In this document: positions 38,236-48,040 of the stretch, piece after piece | Layout: the number at the start of each line of letters is the position of its first letter | Position numbering within the stretch: position 1 is the stretch's first letter | Assembly (NCBI GenBank): GCA_963820995.1 | Contig: CAWGCL010000001.1 | Location: 124,001-188,000 of the forward strand | DNA from: JAGTVG01 sp963820995 | GTDB lineage: Bacteria; Bacteroidota; Bacteroidia; Cytophagales; Cyclobacteriaceae | Reading direction: 5' to 3' | Length of the DNA stretch: 64,000 nucleotides | The notes under the pieces: generated by a model | Seen by the model: the letters and a program-made list of their open reading frames with translations, nothing else | Database searches by the model: none | What the model was told of the DNA's origin: nothing | Position numbers and translations under genes: made by a program

Positions 38236-39552
38236 TTAATAATCCTGCCTGTCATCAACATCGTCAATAAGCAGGCTTTTGGTTTTTTCTATAATGTTTG
38301 TAAAGAATTTTGTTCCTGTATTTTTCTTATCTCCCCTGTATTTGTTTGCGGAAGATTCGGATTTACCCTGGGATTCCATGTATCTGTTTTCACGTTCATC
38401 AAGGGCTTTAAAACCTGATAGCACCAATCCAAGTGTAGTTGCGAACATGGGGCTCTTGACAGCATCAATTTTACTCTTGCCCAGGTGTTCATTAGGATAG
38501 CCGATCCTTGCATCCATACCTGTCATATATTCAACAAGTTGCTTCAGACAGGCCATTTGGGCTCCACCACCCGTAAGAATTATACCTCCTGCCAATTTAT
38601 TTTCGTATCCCGAGGTAATAATCTCCGCATGGATAAGTTCAATGATCTCCTCAAGCCGGGCTTCAATTATATGAGCAAGGTTTTTAATAGAGATCTCTTT
38701 GGGTGGCCTGTTCTTTAATCCCGGGATGGAAACAATCTCATTTGGATTGGCTTCCTCAGCAATAGCTTTTCCAAACTTTGTTTTCAACAGTTCAGCCTGA
38801 TGATGCATTACGAGACATCCCTGTTTAATATCAGAGGTGATAATATTGCCACCAAATGGTATTACTGCTGTATGGCGAATTATATTCTCATGAAAAATGG
38901 CAATATCAGTAGTGCCACCTCCAATATCAACAAGACAAACACCGGCTTCTTTTTCTTCTTCACTCAATACGGAAAGTGAAGAGGCCAAAGGCTCAAGGAT
39001 CAGGTTCTCAATTTCCAGTCCGGCCCTCTTGACACATTTATTTACATTATTTATGGCATTGGTTTGTGCGGTTATAACATGGAAATCCGCTTCAAGTCTT
39101 ACCCCAGACATCCCTACCGGGTCCATGATCCCATCTTCGAAATCAACATAGTAATCCTGAGGCATTACATGAATGATCTCGCTTCCCGGAGGGGTAACCG
39201 TCCGGTACATATCATTAGTTAGTCTGTTAATATCCTCAATTGTAATTTCGTCATCGGAGGTACTCCTTGTAATACCCCCATGGTGAATTGCACTTTTAAT
39301 ATGTTGGCCGGCAATACCAACATTTACAACACGAATATTGATCCCGGATTGTTCCTCTGCTTCTTTCATGGCTGTCTCAATTCCATGAATGGTTTTATCG
39401 ATGTTGGTAACAATCCCTCTTACAACCCCATCCGAAACAGCCTTACCCATTCCGAGGACTTCAAGTTTACCGTATTCGTTTTTTCGACCAACAATTGCAC
39501 ATATTTTTGTGGTGCCTATGTCAAGTCCTACGATAATTTTATCTTTTCCCAT
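38236..39552 (-). CDS. ftsA: Cell division protein FtsA
   Basis: This 438-residue actin-like ATPase tethers FtsZ to the membrane. The phosphate-1 motif GLDIGTTKICAIVG is at residues 9-22. The phosphate-2 motif VDIGGGTTDIAI and the adenosine motif GGIILTGGGAQM are clear. The SHS2-type 1C domain lies between them near 80-160. A C-terminal segment (about 410-433, TKFFTNIIEKTKSLLI) is amphipathic and fits the membrane-binding helix. It starts 11 bp after ftsQ and is followed 17 bp later by ftsZ. Confidence 0.96.
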   Translation of the reverse strand: MGKDKIIVGLDIGTTKICAIVGRKNEYGKLEVLGMGKAVSDGVVRGIVTNIDKTIHGIETAMKEAEEQSGINIRVVNVGIAGQHIKSAIHHGGITRSTSDDEITIEDINRLTNDMYRTVTPPGSEIIHVMPQDYYVDFEDGIMDPVGMSGVRLEADFHVITAQTNAINNVNKCVKRAGLEIENLILEPLASSLSVLSEEEKEAGVCLVDIGGGTTDIAIFHENIIRHTAVIPFGGNIITSDIKQGCLVMHHQAELLKTKFGKAIAEEANPNEIVSIPGLKNRPPKEISIKNLAHIIEARLEEIIELIHAEIITSGYENKLAGGIILTGGGAQMACLKQLVEYMTGMDARIGYPNEHLGKSKIDAVKSPMFATTLGLVLSGFKALDERENRYMESQGKSESSANKYRGDKKNTGTKFFTNIIEKTKSLLIDDVDDRQDY

Positions 39553-39563
39553 GTTATTTTAAT

Positions 39564-40331
39564 TTATTCACATATAATTTGATGCTCGTACTCCAGATTT
39601 ACCCTAGCATAATGGTTCCAGCCTTTATGGGGCAATATTTTCTTATAGAAATATTTCAGTTTTAAAAATTTCTCATCAATGTCCTCGGCTTTGCCAAACT
39701 CAATGTATTGTTTCGTGACCTGAGGATATAGAATGATGTTTCCTTTCCTGTCAATGTTTAATTGTGTGATCTGCGCTTTCCAGAAAGGATCATTATCGAT
39801 AAACTTTACCAATTCAAAGCATGACTGATATACTGAATCGGCAGATATATTTCCGGAATTGACTTTGTTAAGATAGTCGCCACTGACCAGTAAAACCCGG
39901 GGTGTATATTTTTCAGAAGTTGAAATGATCTTACCGGATTCGCAGATATAGCTGTCAGGTTTATCTGACCTGATGATCCTGGCAATTGGTTCACATAATG
40001 AAATTTCAATGGTCAGGTTTCCTGAAAGGTCCTTAAAAGCTTGGGTGGAGGAAACATATTCATTCAATCTTACCCTTCCTTCAATTGCTTTCAGATCAAT
40101 ATCTGCATAATCACTACCAATGATAAAGTCGCTATTATCTGCCGTAATCAATTTATGAACCTCTTCCTTATTCAGGAAATAATTATTGCTCTCATCATGG
40201 ATCAGGATATTGAGTTCCTGAATCTTCTTAATGTCTTGTTTCCTTTCCACAAATGCAATAGCTGAAAAAGCCAGTACAATAAGCACAATCAGTTTTATTT
40301 CGCTCCGTATGTTAATTTTCGGAAATTTCAT
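39564..40331 (-). CDS. ftsQ: Cell division protein FtsQ
   Basis: This 255-residue bitopic protein has one N-terminal membrane helix (about 10-25, EIKLIVLIVLAFSAIAFV). A POTRA-like region follows (about 30-110), and the periplasmic domain contains RVLLVSGDYLN. FtsQ links early and late division proteins (FtsB/FtsL). Sequence conservation in the family is low, so the call leans on its position between murC and ftsA, its length and its topology. Its ATG at 40331 lies inside the murC coding end (20-bp overlap), suggesting translational coupling. Confidence 0.85.
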   Translation of the reverse strand: MKFPKINIRSEIKLIVLIVLAFSAIAFVERKQDIKKIQELNILIHDESNNYFLNKEEVHKLITADNSDFIIGSDYADIDLKAIEGRVRLNEYVSSTQAFKDLSGNLTIEISLCEPIARIIRSDKPDSYICESGKIISTSEKYTPRVLLVSGDYLNKVNSGNISADSVYQSCFELVKFIDNDPFWKAQITQLNIDRKGNIILYPQVTKQYIEFGKAEDIDEKFLKLKYFYKKILPHKGWNHYARVNLEYEHQIICE

Positions 40332-41721
40332 ATTTCGTCGACAATAAAATTTTTATAGGTTCTACCAATTGATCAATATCTCCGGCACCAATCGTAACTA
40401 ATATGTCCAGATCTCTTTCATCCAGCTCTTCAATCACATCTATCCTACTACAGAGGGATTTCTTTTCTAAATGCATCTTTTCAAGGATCATTTCCGGCCC
40501 AACACCCTTAATTGGTTTCTCTCTGGCTGGATATATGTCCATTATTAATACTTCATCTGCCAGGTCCAGGGCCTCTGCAAATTCAGCTGCAAAATCTCTG
40601 GTGCGTGTGTATAAATGGGGCTGGAATAGTGCTGTTATTTTATGCCCTTCAAAAATTGCCCTTAGTGAACTAAGCAATGCTTTGATTTCTTCTGGATGAT
40701 GAGCATAGTCATCAATAAATACCAGATTATCCGTATATAAAACATATTCAAAACGCCTTTTAATTCCCCTGAATGTGGATATAGCCGCTTTAATGGCTGA
40801 TCCATCGATTCCCATTTTTAAACAGGCCGTGATGGCAGCAATTGCATTTTCTATGTTGTGAAATCCAGGAAGTGATAATGGAATATTTTCGATTATCTCA
40901 GCAGGGCTATGATAATTAAAACGGACTTCTTCTTTTTCCAATCGTATGTTTTCCGCTCTTATTGGGATATGACTTAATCCATATTCCCTAACCTTTATAT
41001 CAGGTCGGTCCCTGGGGATTACACTTTCATATAAGCCTTTATAAATGATAAGTGTACCTTTATTTTTCAGCTTATTTATAAAATCACTGAAGCCTTTTTG
41101 CATTTCGGAATATTCCCCGTAAATATCCAGGTGATCAGGATCGATGGCTGTTACTATGGCAATATCCGGACTCAAAGTCAAAAACGAACGATCATATTCA
41201 TCAGCTTCAACAACCATATTTAGTGCTTGCCCGCTTTTTTTATTGATGACCAGATTGGATTCATAATTTTGAAGGATTCCGCCCAGAAATGCCACCATAT
41301 TCTGATTGGTTTCTTTCAGTATGTGAGCTATCAAGGCGCTTGTCGTTGTCTTACCGTGGGTTCCTGCTACAGCAATTGTAAAGCTTTGCCTGGTGATCAC
41401 TCCCAATACTTCTGATCGCTTCTTTATAGTGTATTTGTGATCTTTAAAATAATTCAGGATTTCGCTGTCAGAAGGAATGGCTGGTGTAAAGATCACCAGC
41501 ACATCTTTTGGCTGGTCTATTATTTTTTCAGGAATAGATGATGAAAAGTCTTCATAGGATACCTCAATCCCTTCCTCTTGAAGTTGGCGAGTAAGAGGGG
41601 TTTTCGTCCGGTCGTATCCAGCTACAAATTTCCCTTGCCTTTTAAACCATCGGGCCAGGGCGCTCATGCCGATACCGCCAATACCTACGAAATAAATTCC
41701 ATATTTACTTTCCAGATTCAA
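40312..41721 (-). CDS. murC: UDP-N-acetylmuramate--L-alanine ligase MurC
   Basis: This 469-residue enzyme adds L-Ala to UDP-MurNAc using ATP in the cytoplasm. The N-terminal Rossmann motif is FVGIGGIGMSALA (11-23). The ATP-binding P-loop is G120-T-H-G-K-T-T126. Further family motifs include DEYDRSFL, DPDHLD, the FIDDYAHHPEE segment and the ALFQPHLYTRTRDF segment. The start overlaps the murG stop by 4 bp (ATGA). Its end overlaps ftsQ. Confidence 0.97.
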   Translation of the reverse strand: MNLESKYGIYFVGIGGIGMSALARWFKRQGKFVAGYDRTKTPLTRQLQEEGIEVSYEDFSSSIPEKIIDQPKDVLVIFTPAIPSDSEILNYFKDHKYTIKKRSEVLGVITRQSFTIAVAGTHGKTTTSALIAHILKETNQNMVAFLGGILQNYESNLVINKKSGQALNMVVEADEYDRSFLTLSPDIAIVTAIDPDHLDIYGEYSEMQKGFSDFINKLKNKGTLIIYKGLYESVIPRDRPDIKVREYGLSHIPIRAENIRLEKEEVRFNYHSPAEIIENIPLSLPGFHNIENAIAAITACLKMGIDGSAIKAAISTFRGIKRRFEYVLYTDNLVFIDDYAHHPEEIKALLSSLRAIFEGHKITALFQPHLYTRTRDFAAEFAEALDLADEVLIMDIYPAREKPIKGVGPEMILEKMHLEKKSLCSRIDVIEELDERDLDILVTIGAGDIDQLVEPIKILLSTKYEISEN

Positions 41722-42854
41722 TTTAATAATTTTTCAATTTCGTCTACTATTTTTTCTGTTGCGCCTGTAAGAGCCAACCGTTTTATATTGGCACCCAGTT
41801 CCTGCATTTTGTCTTTATCCTCAAGAATCTTCAATACTGTATCAACTAATTTTTCAGGGGCTTCCTGATCAGTGATCAGGATGGCTGCATCGTTGGATGT
41901 CAGTGCCTCTGCATTTTTTGTCTGGTGGTCTTCTGCTACATTCGGGGAAGGTATTAAAACCACCGGTTTTCCGACAATTGTGAGTTCCGATATTGACAAA
42001 GCCCCGGCCCTGGAAACAATTACATCGGCTATGGCATAAGCAAGATCTATTTCCCTCAGAAAGTCATACATACGTAATCTGCTTACATCGTAGCTCTTCA
42101 TTTTCTGCTCATAATCGTCAAAATATATCTTCCCAATCTGCCATACTAACTGTACATCTTCATCGATGATCTTCTGAACATTATTAAATACACTGATATT
42201 CACTGTCCTGGCACCAAGACTGCCCCCCATTACAAAAACAGTCTTTTTATCCTGATCAAAGTTGAAGAATTTGAGTGCTGCTGTTTTCCGGTTATCAATA
42301 TCCAGGATATCTTCCCTGACGGGGTTCCCTGTCTTTATGATCTTGTCTTTTGGAAAAAAGCGCTCCATATTATCATAGGCCACACAGATTTTATCAACCT
42401 TTTTAGCCAGTAACTTATTGGTAATTCCTGCATAAGAATTTTGTTCTTGGATAAGTGTGGGGATTCGAAAAAAACTGGTTGTCCATAACAAAGGACCTGA
42501 GGCGAAACCGCCGACTCCAACTGCAACATCCGGTCGAAATTTAGCTATAATAACGTACGATTGAACCAAACTAATCAGCAATTTTAAAGGAAATAAAAGG
42601 TTCGTAATTGAACGTTTACGTCGAATCCCACTTATCCAAATTCCTTTTATCGGAAATCCTGCCTCGGGGACCTTCTGCATCTCCATTTTACCTTTCGCGC
42701 CTACAAAAAGGATTTCGATATTCGGCATCCTTTCTTTAAGCTTATTGGCAATTGCAATTGCAGGGTATATATGGCCCCCAGTGCCTCCACCGCTGATTAT
42801 AACCCGATATTTAGTTTCTTTATATTTCAAGCTGCTATGCTGCTTTTGGTACAT
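41718..42854 (-). CDS. murG: MurG, UDP-GlcNAc transferase to lipid I
   Basis: This GT28 family enzyme transfers GlcNAc to lipid I to make lipid II on the inner membrane face. The start is set at the ATG at 42854 (MYQKQHSSLKYK); the longer frame uses a TTG. The N-terminal GGGTGGH motif (residues 22-28) is intact, and the acceptor/donor loops VGVGGFASGP, QEQNSYAGITN and GGSLGARTVN are present. Length about 378. The start lies 20 bp inside the ftsW end and the stop overlaps murC. Confidence 0.95.
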   Translation of the reverse strand: MYQKQHSSLKYKETKYRVIISGGGTGGHIYPAIAIANKLKERMPNIEILFVGAKGKMEMQKVPEAGFPIKGIWISGIRRKRSITNLLFPLKLLISLVQSYVIIAKFRPDVAVGVGGFASGPLLWTTSFFRIPTLIQEQNSYAGITNKLLAKKVDKICVAYDNMERFFPKDKIIKTGNPVREDILDIDNRKTAALKFFNFDQDKKTVFVMGGSLGARTVNISVFNNVQKIIDEDVQLVWQIGKIYFDDYEQKMKSYDVSRLRMYDFLREIDLAYAIADVIVSRAGALSISELTIVGKPVVLIPSPNVAEDHQTKNAEALTSNDAAILITDQEAPEKLVDTVLKILEDKDKMQELGANIKRLALTGATEKIVDEIEKLLN

Positions 42855-43989
42855 TTTTAATATTTCCTGATCGGCCCCCAAATTCTTCTATCTCTCCCCG
42901 GCTTACACTCAGTATAATACCAAGGGCCAATCCTGTAAATAGAAGGGAAGTCCCTCCCATACTCACCAGAGGCAGTGGCAATCCTGTAATAGGAACCAAT
43001 CCGACCGCTACCCCCATATTTATCATTGCCTGCAGGACGAGTGCAAAGCACAATCCTGCAGATAGAAGCCCTCCGAAAGCCCTGTCGCTTTTGGAAGCTG
43101 TAATTATTCCCCGCCATAGTAAAGCCAGATAAAGAATAACAACTGTCAAACCTCCAGCCAATCCATATTCTTCAATAATGATTGCATATATAAAATCAGA
43201 ATATGGATGCGGGAGAAAATTTCGTTGATCACTATTTCCCGGCCCTTTTCCCGTAATCCCGCCAGTAGCTATCGCAATATAGGATTGCTTTGCCTGAAAT
43301 GGGATCTCTGTCGGATCCATGTAATCTTTAAGTCGGCTTACTACTGTTTCACCCCTTTGCCCTATCGAAAATGCCAATGCGCCTGCGAGAACACCGACAA
43401 GTACAAGCAAAGCCAGGTATTTAACCGGCACCCTTCCTATGAAAAGGATAAGAAGGCAGGTAACTAACAATAAAGTTGCTGAGGAGAAATCAGTTAAAGC
43501 AATGAGACCACAAATGAGACCACACCAGAGCAACATGGGAATCAGGGTATCTTTAAGATCATCTATATTTTGCTGTCGCTTTGATAACATAGCAGCCAGA
43601 TTAGTGATCAAGGCTAGTTTTGCCAAGTCAGATGGTTGAAATACCTGGTTGATAATAGGTATGGTAAGCCACCTTGAAGCTTCGTTTATGGTTATCCCGA
43701 ATTTCCACGTGATCAATAACAATGGAACAGAGATCCATAAGAACAACCTGGATATCCTGGAATAATACCTGTAATCAATTTTATGCGCGACCCACATGGC
43801 CATAAAACTGAGTAAAACAAGCATGGTATGTTTTAAAAGGTAATATTCAGTATTACCTCCCATATGGCGATAAGCCAGTGTTCCTGTAGCACTATAAACC
43901 ACAAATATGCTGAGAACAGACAATAGAATCACGATGAACCAGATTATCGGATCACCTTTTAAATGTTTTTCTACAAATGTCCTGTACAT
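42835..43989 (-). CDS. ftsW: FtsW, lipid II polymerase of the divisome
   Basis: This 384-residue SEDS protein has about ten membrane segments. Characteristic SEDS features include PSDLAKLALI (helical catalytic region) and the terminal GLPLPLVSMGGTSLLF signature. FtsW polymerises septal peptidoglycan together with FtsI. The position between murD and murG is the classical one. The charged start MYRTFVEKHLKGDPIIWF precedes the first helix. It begins 4 bp after murD. Confidence 0.96.
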   Translation of the reverse strand: MYRTFVEKHLKGDPIIWFIVILLSVLSIFVVYSATGTLAYRHMGGNTEYYLLKHTMLVLLSFMAMWVAHKIDYRYYSRISRLFLWISVPLLLITWKFGITINEASRWLTIPIINQVFQPSDLAKLALITNLAAMLSKRQQNIDDLKDTLIPMLLWCGLICGLIALTDFSSATLLLVTCLLILFIGRVPVKYLALLVLVGVLAGALAFSIGQRGETVVSRLKDYMDPTEIPFQAKQSYIAIATGGITGKGPGNSDQRNFLPHPYSDFIYAIIIEEYGLAGGLTVVILYLALLWRGIITASKSDRAFGGLLSAGLCFALVLQAMINMGVAVGLVPITGLPLPLVSMGGTSLLFTGLALGIILSVSRGEIEEFGGRSGNIKNVPKAA

Positions 43990-43993
43990 ATGA

Positions 43994-45364
43994 CTATATT
44001 TTTGCTGCTCTATGGATCAATTTATCAACGGCATCTTTAAACTTATTCCCCCTGTCAGCGTAGTTCTTAAACAAATCAAAACTGGCGCATGCGGGAGAAA
44101 ACAATATCACATCCCCGGGACCTGCAAGATTGAAAGCATTTTTCACAGCCCTGCGTATATCTATTGTTTCTTTAATTTCCTGGATATGACCTTTAAAAGC
44201 ATTTACTATTTTCCTGTTATCCTTTCCAAGGCATATTATCCCTTTTACCTTATCTTTTACATGTGTAAGCAGTACTTCATAATCATTACCTTTATCAACT
44301 CCGCCTGCAATCCATATAATCGGCCGGTCATAACTTTCAAGGGCCTTTATGGTAGCATCGAGGTTCGTGGCTTTAGAATCATTAATGAAAGCGATGTCCT
44401 GAAATTCCGCTACTTTCTCCAACCTGTGAGGTACATTATTGAATGATTTGAGGGCCGACCTAATCTTCCTGTCTGATACATTCAATACCTTGGCGATCAT
44501 AACACTTGCCATGGTATTAACCATATTGTGTGGACCAGTTAAATTTATAGATCCCATATTGACTTTAAACTCTCCCTCATCCTGTACAGGCAGTGAAAAC
44601 TTCAAATACCTTCCATTCATCCTGGCGTTGATCTCCGGGATCTCATGAAGGGCCATCCCCAATTTCCTGGGCCGGATATAATGTTCTTCGAGGTAATTAT
44701 TGATCACATCATCCTCCTTAAAATAAATGAAGATGTCATTCTCAGTCATTTTATTGAGGATCCTGAATTTGGATTCTATATAATTGTTAAAATCGTTTTC
44801 GTACCGGTCCAGATGGTCAGGTGTAATATTCAGCAATACTGCAATATCCGCCTTAAAGTCTTTTATATGATCCAGCTGAAAACTGCTGATCTCTAGCACG
44901 AAATAATCGAACTTATCTTCTATGACCTCCTTGGAGAAGCTGAACCCAATATTTCCGGCCAGGCAAACATTCAGCCCTGCCTGATTCAGCAGATAATAGG
45001 TAAGTAAAGATGTTGTGGTCTTCCCGTTAGTTCCCGTAATCGCAATGATCTTAGCATTCGTATATCTGAAAGCAAATTCTATCTCAGAAATAACAGGAAT
45101 ATTTTTCTCATATAGTTTTTGAATTATTGATGCATGATCAGGAATTCCAGGACTTTTTACTACTTCGTCTGCTGTTAATAGATAATTTTCATCATGTTGC
45201 CCTTCTTCATGCGGGATAGAATTCCTGAATAATATGTCTTTATATTCAGGAAGTATCTTACCGGAATCCGATACAAAAGGGATTAGTCCTTTGGCTTTAG
45301 CCAAAAGGGCAGCTCCAATTCCGCTTTCACCTGCTCCTAATATGACTATTCTTTTTCCATCCAT
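43994..45364 (-). CDS. murD: UDP-MurNAc-L-Ala--D-Glu ligase MurD
   Basis: This 456-residue enzyme adds D-glutamate to UDP-MurNAc-L-Ala. N-terminal Rossmann motif VILGAGESGIGAAL; P-loop G111-T-N-G-K-T-T117; the ligase motif FINDSKATNLDATIKAL and the C-terminal LFSPACASFDLFKNYADRG (two short runs) are typical of MurD. Length is normal. Only 1 bp separates its start from mraY, consistent with one polycistronic mRNA. Confidence 0.97.
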   Translation of the reverse strand: MDGKRIVILGAGESGIGAALLAKAKGLIPFVSDSGKILPEYKDILFRNSIPHEEGQHDENYLLTADEVVKSPGIPDHASIIQKLYEKNIPVISEIEFAFRYTNAKIIAITGTNGKTTTSLLTYYLLNQAGLNVCLAGNIGFSFSKEVIEDKFDYFVLEISSFQLDHIKDFKADIAVLLNITPDHLDRYENDFNNYIESKFRILNKMTENDIFIYFKEDDVINNYLEEHYIRPRKLGMALHEIPEINARMNGRYLKFSLPVQDEGEFKVNMGSINLTGPHNMVNTMASVMIAKVLNVSDRKIRSALKSFNNVPHRLEKVAEFQDIAFINDSKATNLDATIKALESYDRPIIWIAGGVDKGNDYEVLLTHVKDKVKGIICLGKDNRKIVNAFKGHIQEIKETIDIRRAVKNAFNLAGPGDVILFSPACASFDLFKNYADRGNKFKDAVDKLIHRAAKI

Positions 45365-45365
45365 A

Positions 45366-46574
45366 TTACCTGAGCTTTAAGGTTGCTAATGTCAGGATCG
45401 CCAGCAATATGCCTACAATCCAGAAACGTGTGGCTATTTTCGCTTCATTCAGGTCCTTTTTCTGATAATGGTGATGTAAAGGCGCCATCTTGAATATCCG
45501 CCTGCCTTCGCCATATTTTTTCTTTGTATACTTAAAATAGGACACCTGCATGATCACTGATAAATTCTCTATCAGGAAGATCCCGCACAACAATGGGATG
45601 AGTAATTCTTTTCTTATTGTCAGTGCCAGAACGGCGATGATACCTCCCAGGGACAAGCTTCCTGTATCACCCATGAATATCTGAGCCGGATACGCATTAT
45701 ACCATAGAAATCCTATGCATGCCCCAACAAGTGCTGTACAGAAAATCACCAGCTCACCTGCATTCGGTATATACATTATATTAAGATAATCCGAGATGAT
45801 CACGTTACCTGAAATATAGGCCAGGATGGCCAGTGTAAGAGCAATTATTCCAGAGGTTCCGGCTGCAAGGCCATCGATTCCGTCTGTGATGTTTGCGCCA
45901 TTGGATACGGCTGTAATTACTACAATAACTACAAGAATGTAGATAATGCTGGTATAGGCATCAGGAAGGAAAGGTAAATTATAATCGAATTCATTATTCT
46001 TAAAGAATGGGATCGTTGTAATAGTGGATTGTATGTCCTGGTAGCCAATCACTACTTCGTTTACGCCTTCTTGTTGAACGAAATCCTTTGTAAATTCCCT
46101 GACGACAACATCATCATTATAAAAAAGCGTAAGGCCAACGATCAATCCCAGGCCGATCTGCCCTACTATTTTAAATTTCCCTCTTAAACCTTTTTTGTTT
46201 TTCCTGAACACCTTTATATAGTCATCCAGAAATCCTATAATACCCATCCATAAAGTAGATATCAGCAAAAGAATGATATAGATATTATCCAGTTTAGCGA
46301 AAAACAGGGTAGGTAATAGGATAGCCATTAAAATCATCAGCCCACCCATGGTAGGTGTTCCTTTCTTCTCCAGTTGTCCTGCAAGGCCAAGATCTCTGAT
46401 GCTTTCTCCCACCTGATATTTTTTTAACATGTTAATGATCTTCTTGCCAAAGAAAATGGTAATCAGCAAGGACAGAACTGTTGCCATACCAGCCCTGAAG
46501 GTGATATACTGAAACACCCCGGCACCGATTAAGTCGTATTCCCTGTCCAGATAATTAAATAAATAATAGAACAT
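45366..46574 (-). CDS. mraY: MraY, phospho-N-acetylmuramoyl-pentapeptide transferase
   Basis: This 402-residue polytopic enzyme makes lipid I from UDP-MurNAc-pentapeptide and undecaprenyl phosphate. Key motifs are the GTPTMGG loop, FLDDYIK (catalytic DD), NITDGIDGLAAGTS and the APLHHHYQ histidine motif. It is about 40 residues longer than the E. coli enzyme, with an insert around 165-215 in the region after FTKDFVQ; this type of insert is common in Bacteroidota. It lies 2 bp after murE. murF, which often separates these two genes in Proteobacteria, is missing here. Confidence 0.97.
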   Translation of the reverse strand: MFYYLFNYLDREYDLIGAGVFQYITFRAGMATVLSLLITIFFGKKIINMLKKYQVGESIRDLGLAGQLEKKGTPTMGGLMILMAILLPTLFFAKLDNIYIILLLISTLWMGIIGFLDDYIKVFRKNKKGLRGKFKIVGQIGLGLIVGLTLFYNDDVVVREFTKDFVQQEGVNEVVIGYQDIQSTITTIPFFKNNEFDYNLPFLPDAYTSIIYILVVIVVITAVSNGANITDGIDGLAAGTSGIIALTLAILAYISGNVIISDYLNIMYIPNAGELVIFCTALVGACIGFLWYNAYPAQIFMGDTGSLSLGGIIAVLALTIRKELLIPLLCGIFLIENLSVIMQVSYFKYTKKKYGEGRRIFKMAPLHHHYQKKDLNEAKIATRFWIVGILLAILTLATLKLR

Positions 46575-46576
46575 CT

Positions 46577-48040
46577 CTATTTTTCCATTAACTCTAACAT
46601 TTCTTTCAAGATCAACCGATCGTCAAAATCAAATCTTTCCCCTTTTATTTCCTGGTATCTCTCATGTCCTTTTCCAGCAACCAGGATCAGGTCTTTTTCT
46701 TTCGCCATACTACAAGCCAGCTTTATGGCTTCTTTTCTGTCTACCTGTGTAAGGGTTTTTTTATAATTAACAGGATTGACACCCTGTTTCATTTCATTAA
46801 TAATGTCGTTGGGATCTTCGTCTCTTGGATTATCAGAGGTAAAGATCACTTTATCACTGAACTGGCAGGCGATCGATGCCATTTCGGGTCTCTTCTCCCT
46901 GTCCCTGTTTCCTCCACAGCCCACTACTGTAATCAACTTTTCATTTCCAGTCCGTAGACCATCCAGCGTGGTTAAAATATTCTTCAATGCGTCAGGAGTA
47001 TGTGCATAATCTACAATCGCAAAAATTCCAGATTCAGGATAGACCATTTCAAACCTGCCCGGAACCTTCCCGATCCCAGACATTTCCTGGATCACATCAT
47101 TCGGATTCTCGCCAAGAAGGATGGCAATCGCATAGGCAACAAGAATGTTATAGGCATTGAATTCTCCTGCCAGTGGGAACCAGGCATTAGTACCATTTAT
47201 ATCAAGCTCCAATCCCTCCATGGTATTTGTCAGAAGCCTGGCTTTATAATCAGCAGGATTCCGGATACCATAGGTTTCTACCTTTGCTGAAGTATTCTGC
47301 ACCATGACCTTACCCCTTTTATCATCTATATTGGTCAAAGCTGTTGCACTCTTCTTAAGGTTATCGAAAAGTTGCTTCTTTGCCTTTATATAAGCATCGA
47401 AAGAACCATGATAATCCAAATGATCATGTGATATATTGGTGAATACGCCTATATCAATATCCAAACCTGAGATTCGCTTTTGTTCAATGGCGTGGGAACT
47501 TGCCTCAATAAAACAATGGGTGCATCCACTTTTAACCATTTCCATGATCAGCCGGTTCAGCTGCAAAGCATCAGGCGTAGTATGTGTCGCTTTGATTACC
47601 TGTCCTTTGATCTTGTTCTCTACAGTTGAAATCAACCCGCTATTATATCCCAGATTTGAGAAAAGTTGATGTAAAATGGTAACTGTTGTAGTCTTTCCAT
47701 TGGTTCCAGTTACTGCTACCAATTTCAGTTTTTCGGACGGATTTCCATAGAAATTTGATGCCATCATTCCAAGTGCTTCGGCACTGTTGCGAACATTTAC
47801 AAAAGTCACGTTTGCTGGCATGTGGTCAGGCATTTTATCACAAACAATGGCAATTGCACCTTTTTCTATCGCGTTATGAATGTAATCGTGCCCATCTGAT
47901 TGCGTACCTTTTATAGCAACAAAAAGATCCCCCGGGTTGACCAATCTTGAATCAAATTCAATTTTATTGACATCGATCTTCATATCGCCTGCTGTGGCGA
48001 TAAGTGAGACTTTATACAATATGTCTTTTAATAGACTCAT
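46577..48040 (-). CDS. murE: UDP-MurNAc-tripeptide synthetase MurE (meso-DAP type)
   Basis: This 487-residue ligase adds the third amino acid. The P-loop T111-G-T-N-G-K-T-T118 and the DNPR motif at 403-406 are present. DNPR is the signature for meso-diaminopimelate as substrate, so the peptidoglycan is predicted to be DAP type. The carbamylated-lysine region and the VGKGHERYQ-like AGKGHERYQEI end fit. Its start ATG shares one base with the ftsI stop. Confidence 0.96.
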   Translation of the reverse strand: MSLLKDILYKVSLIATAGDMKIDVNKIEFDSRLVNPGDLFVAIKGTQSDGHDYIHNAIEKGAIAIVCDKMPDHMPANVTFVNVRNSAEALGMMASNFYGNPSEKLKLVAVTGTNGKTTTVTILHQLFSNLGYNSGLISTVENKIKGQVIKATHTTPDALQLNRLIMEMVKSGCTHCFIEASSHAIEQKRISGLDIDIGVFTNISHDHLDYHGSFDAYIKAKKQLFDNLKKSATALTNIDDKRGKVMVQNTSAKVETYGIRNPADYKARLLTNTMEGLELDINGTNAWFPLAGEFNAYNILVAYAIAILLGENPNDVIQEMSGIGKVPGRFEMVYPESGIFAIVDYAHTPDALKNILTTLDGLRTGNEKLITVVGCGGNRDREKRPEMASIACQFSDKVIFTSDNPRDEDPNDIINEMKQGVNPVNYKKTLTQVDRKEAIKLACSMAKEKDLILVAGKGHERYQEIKGERFDFDDRLILKEMLELMEK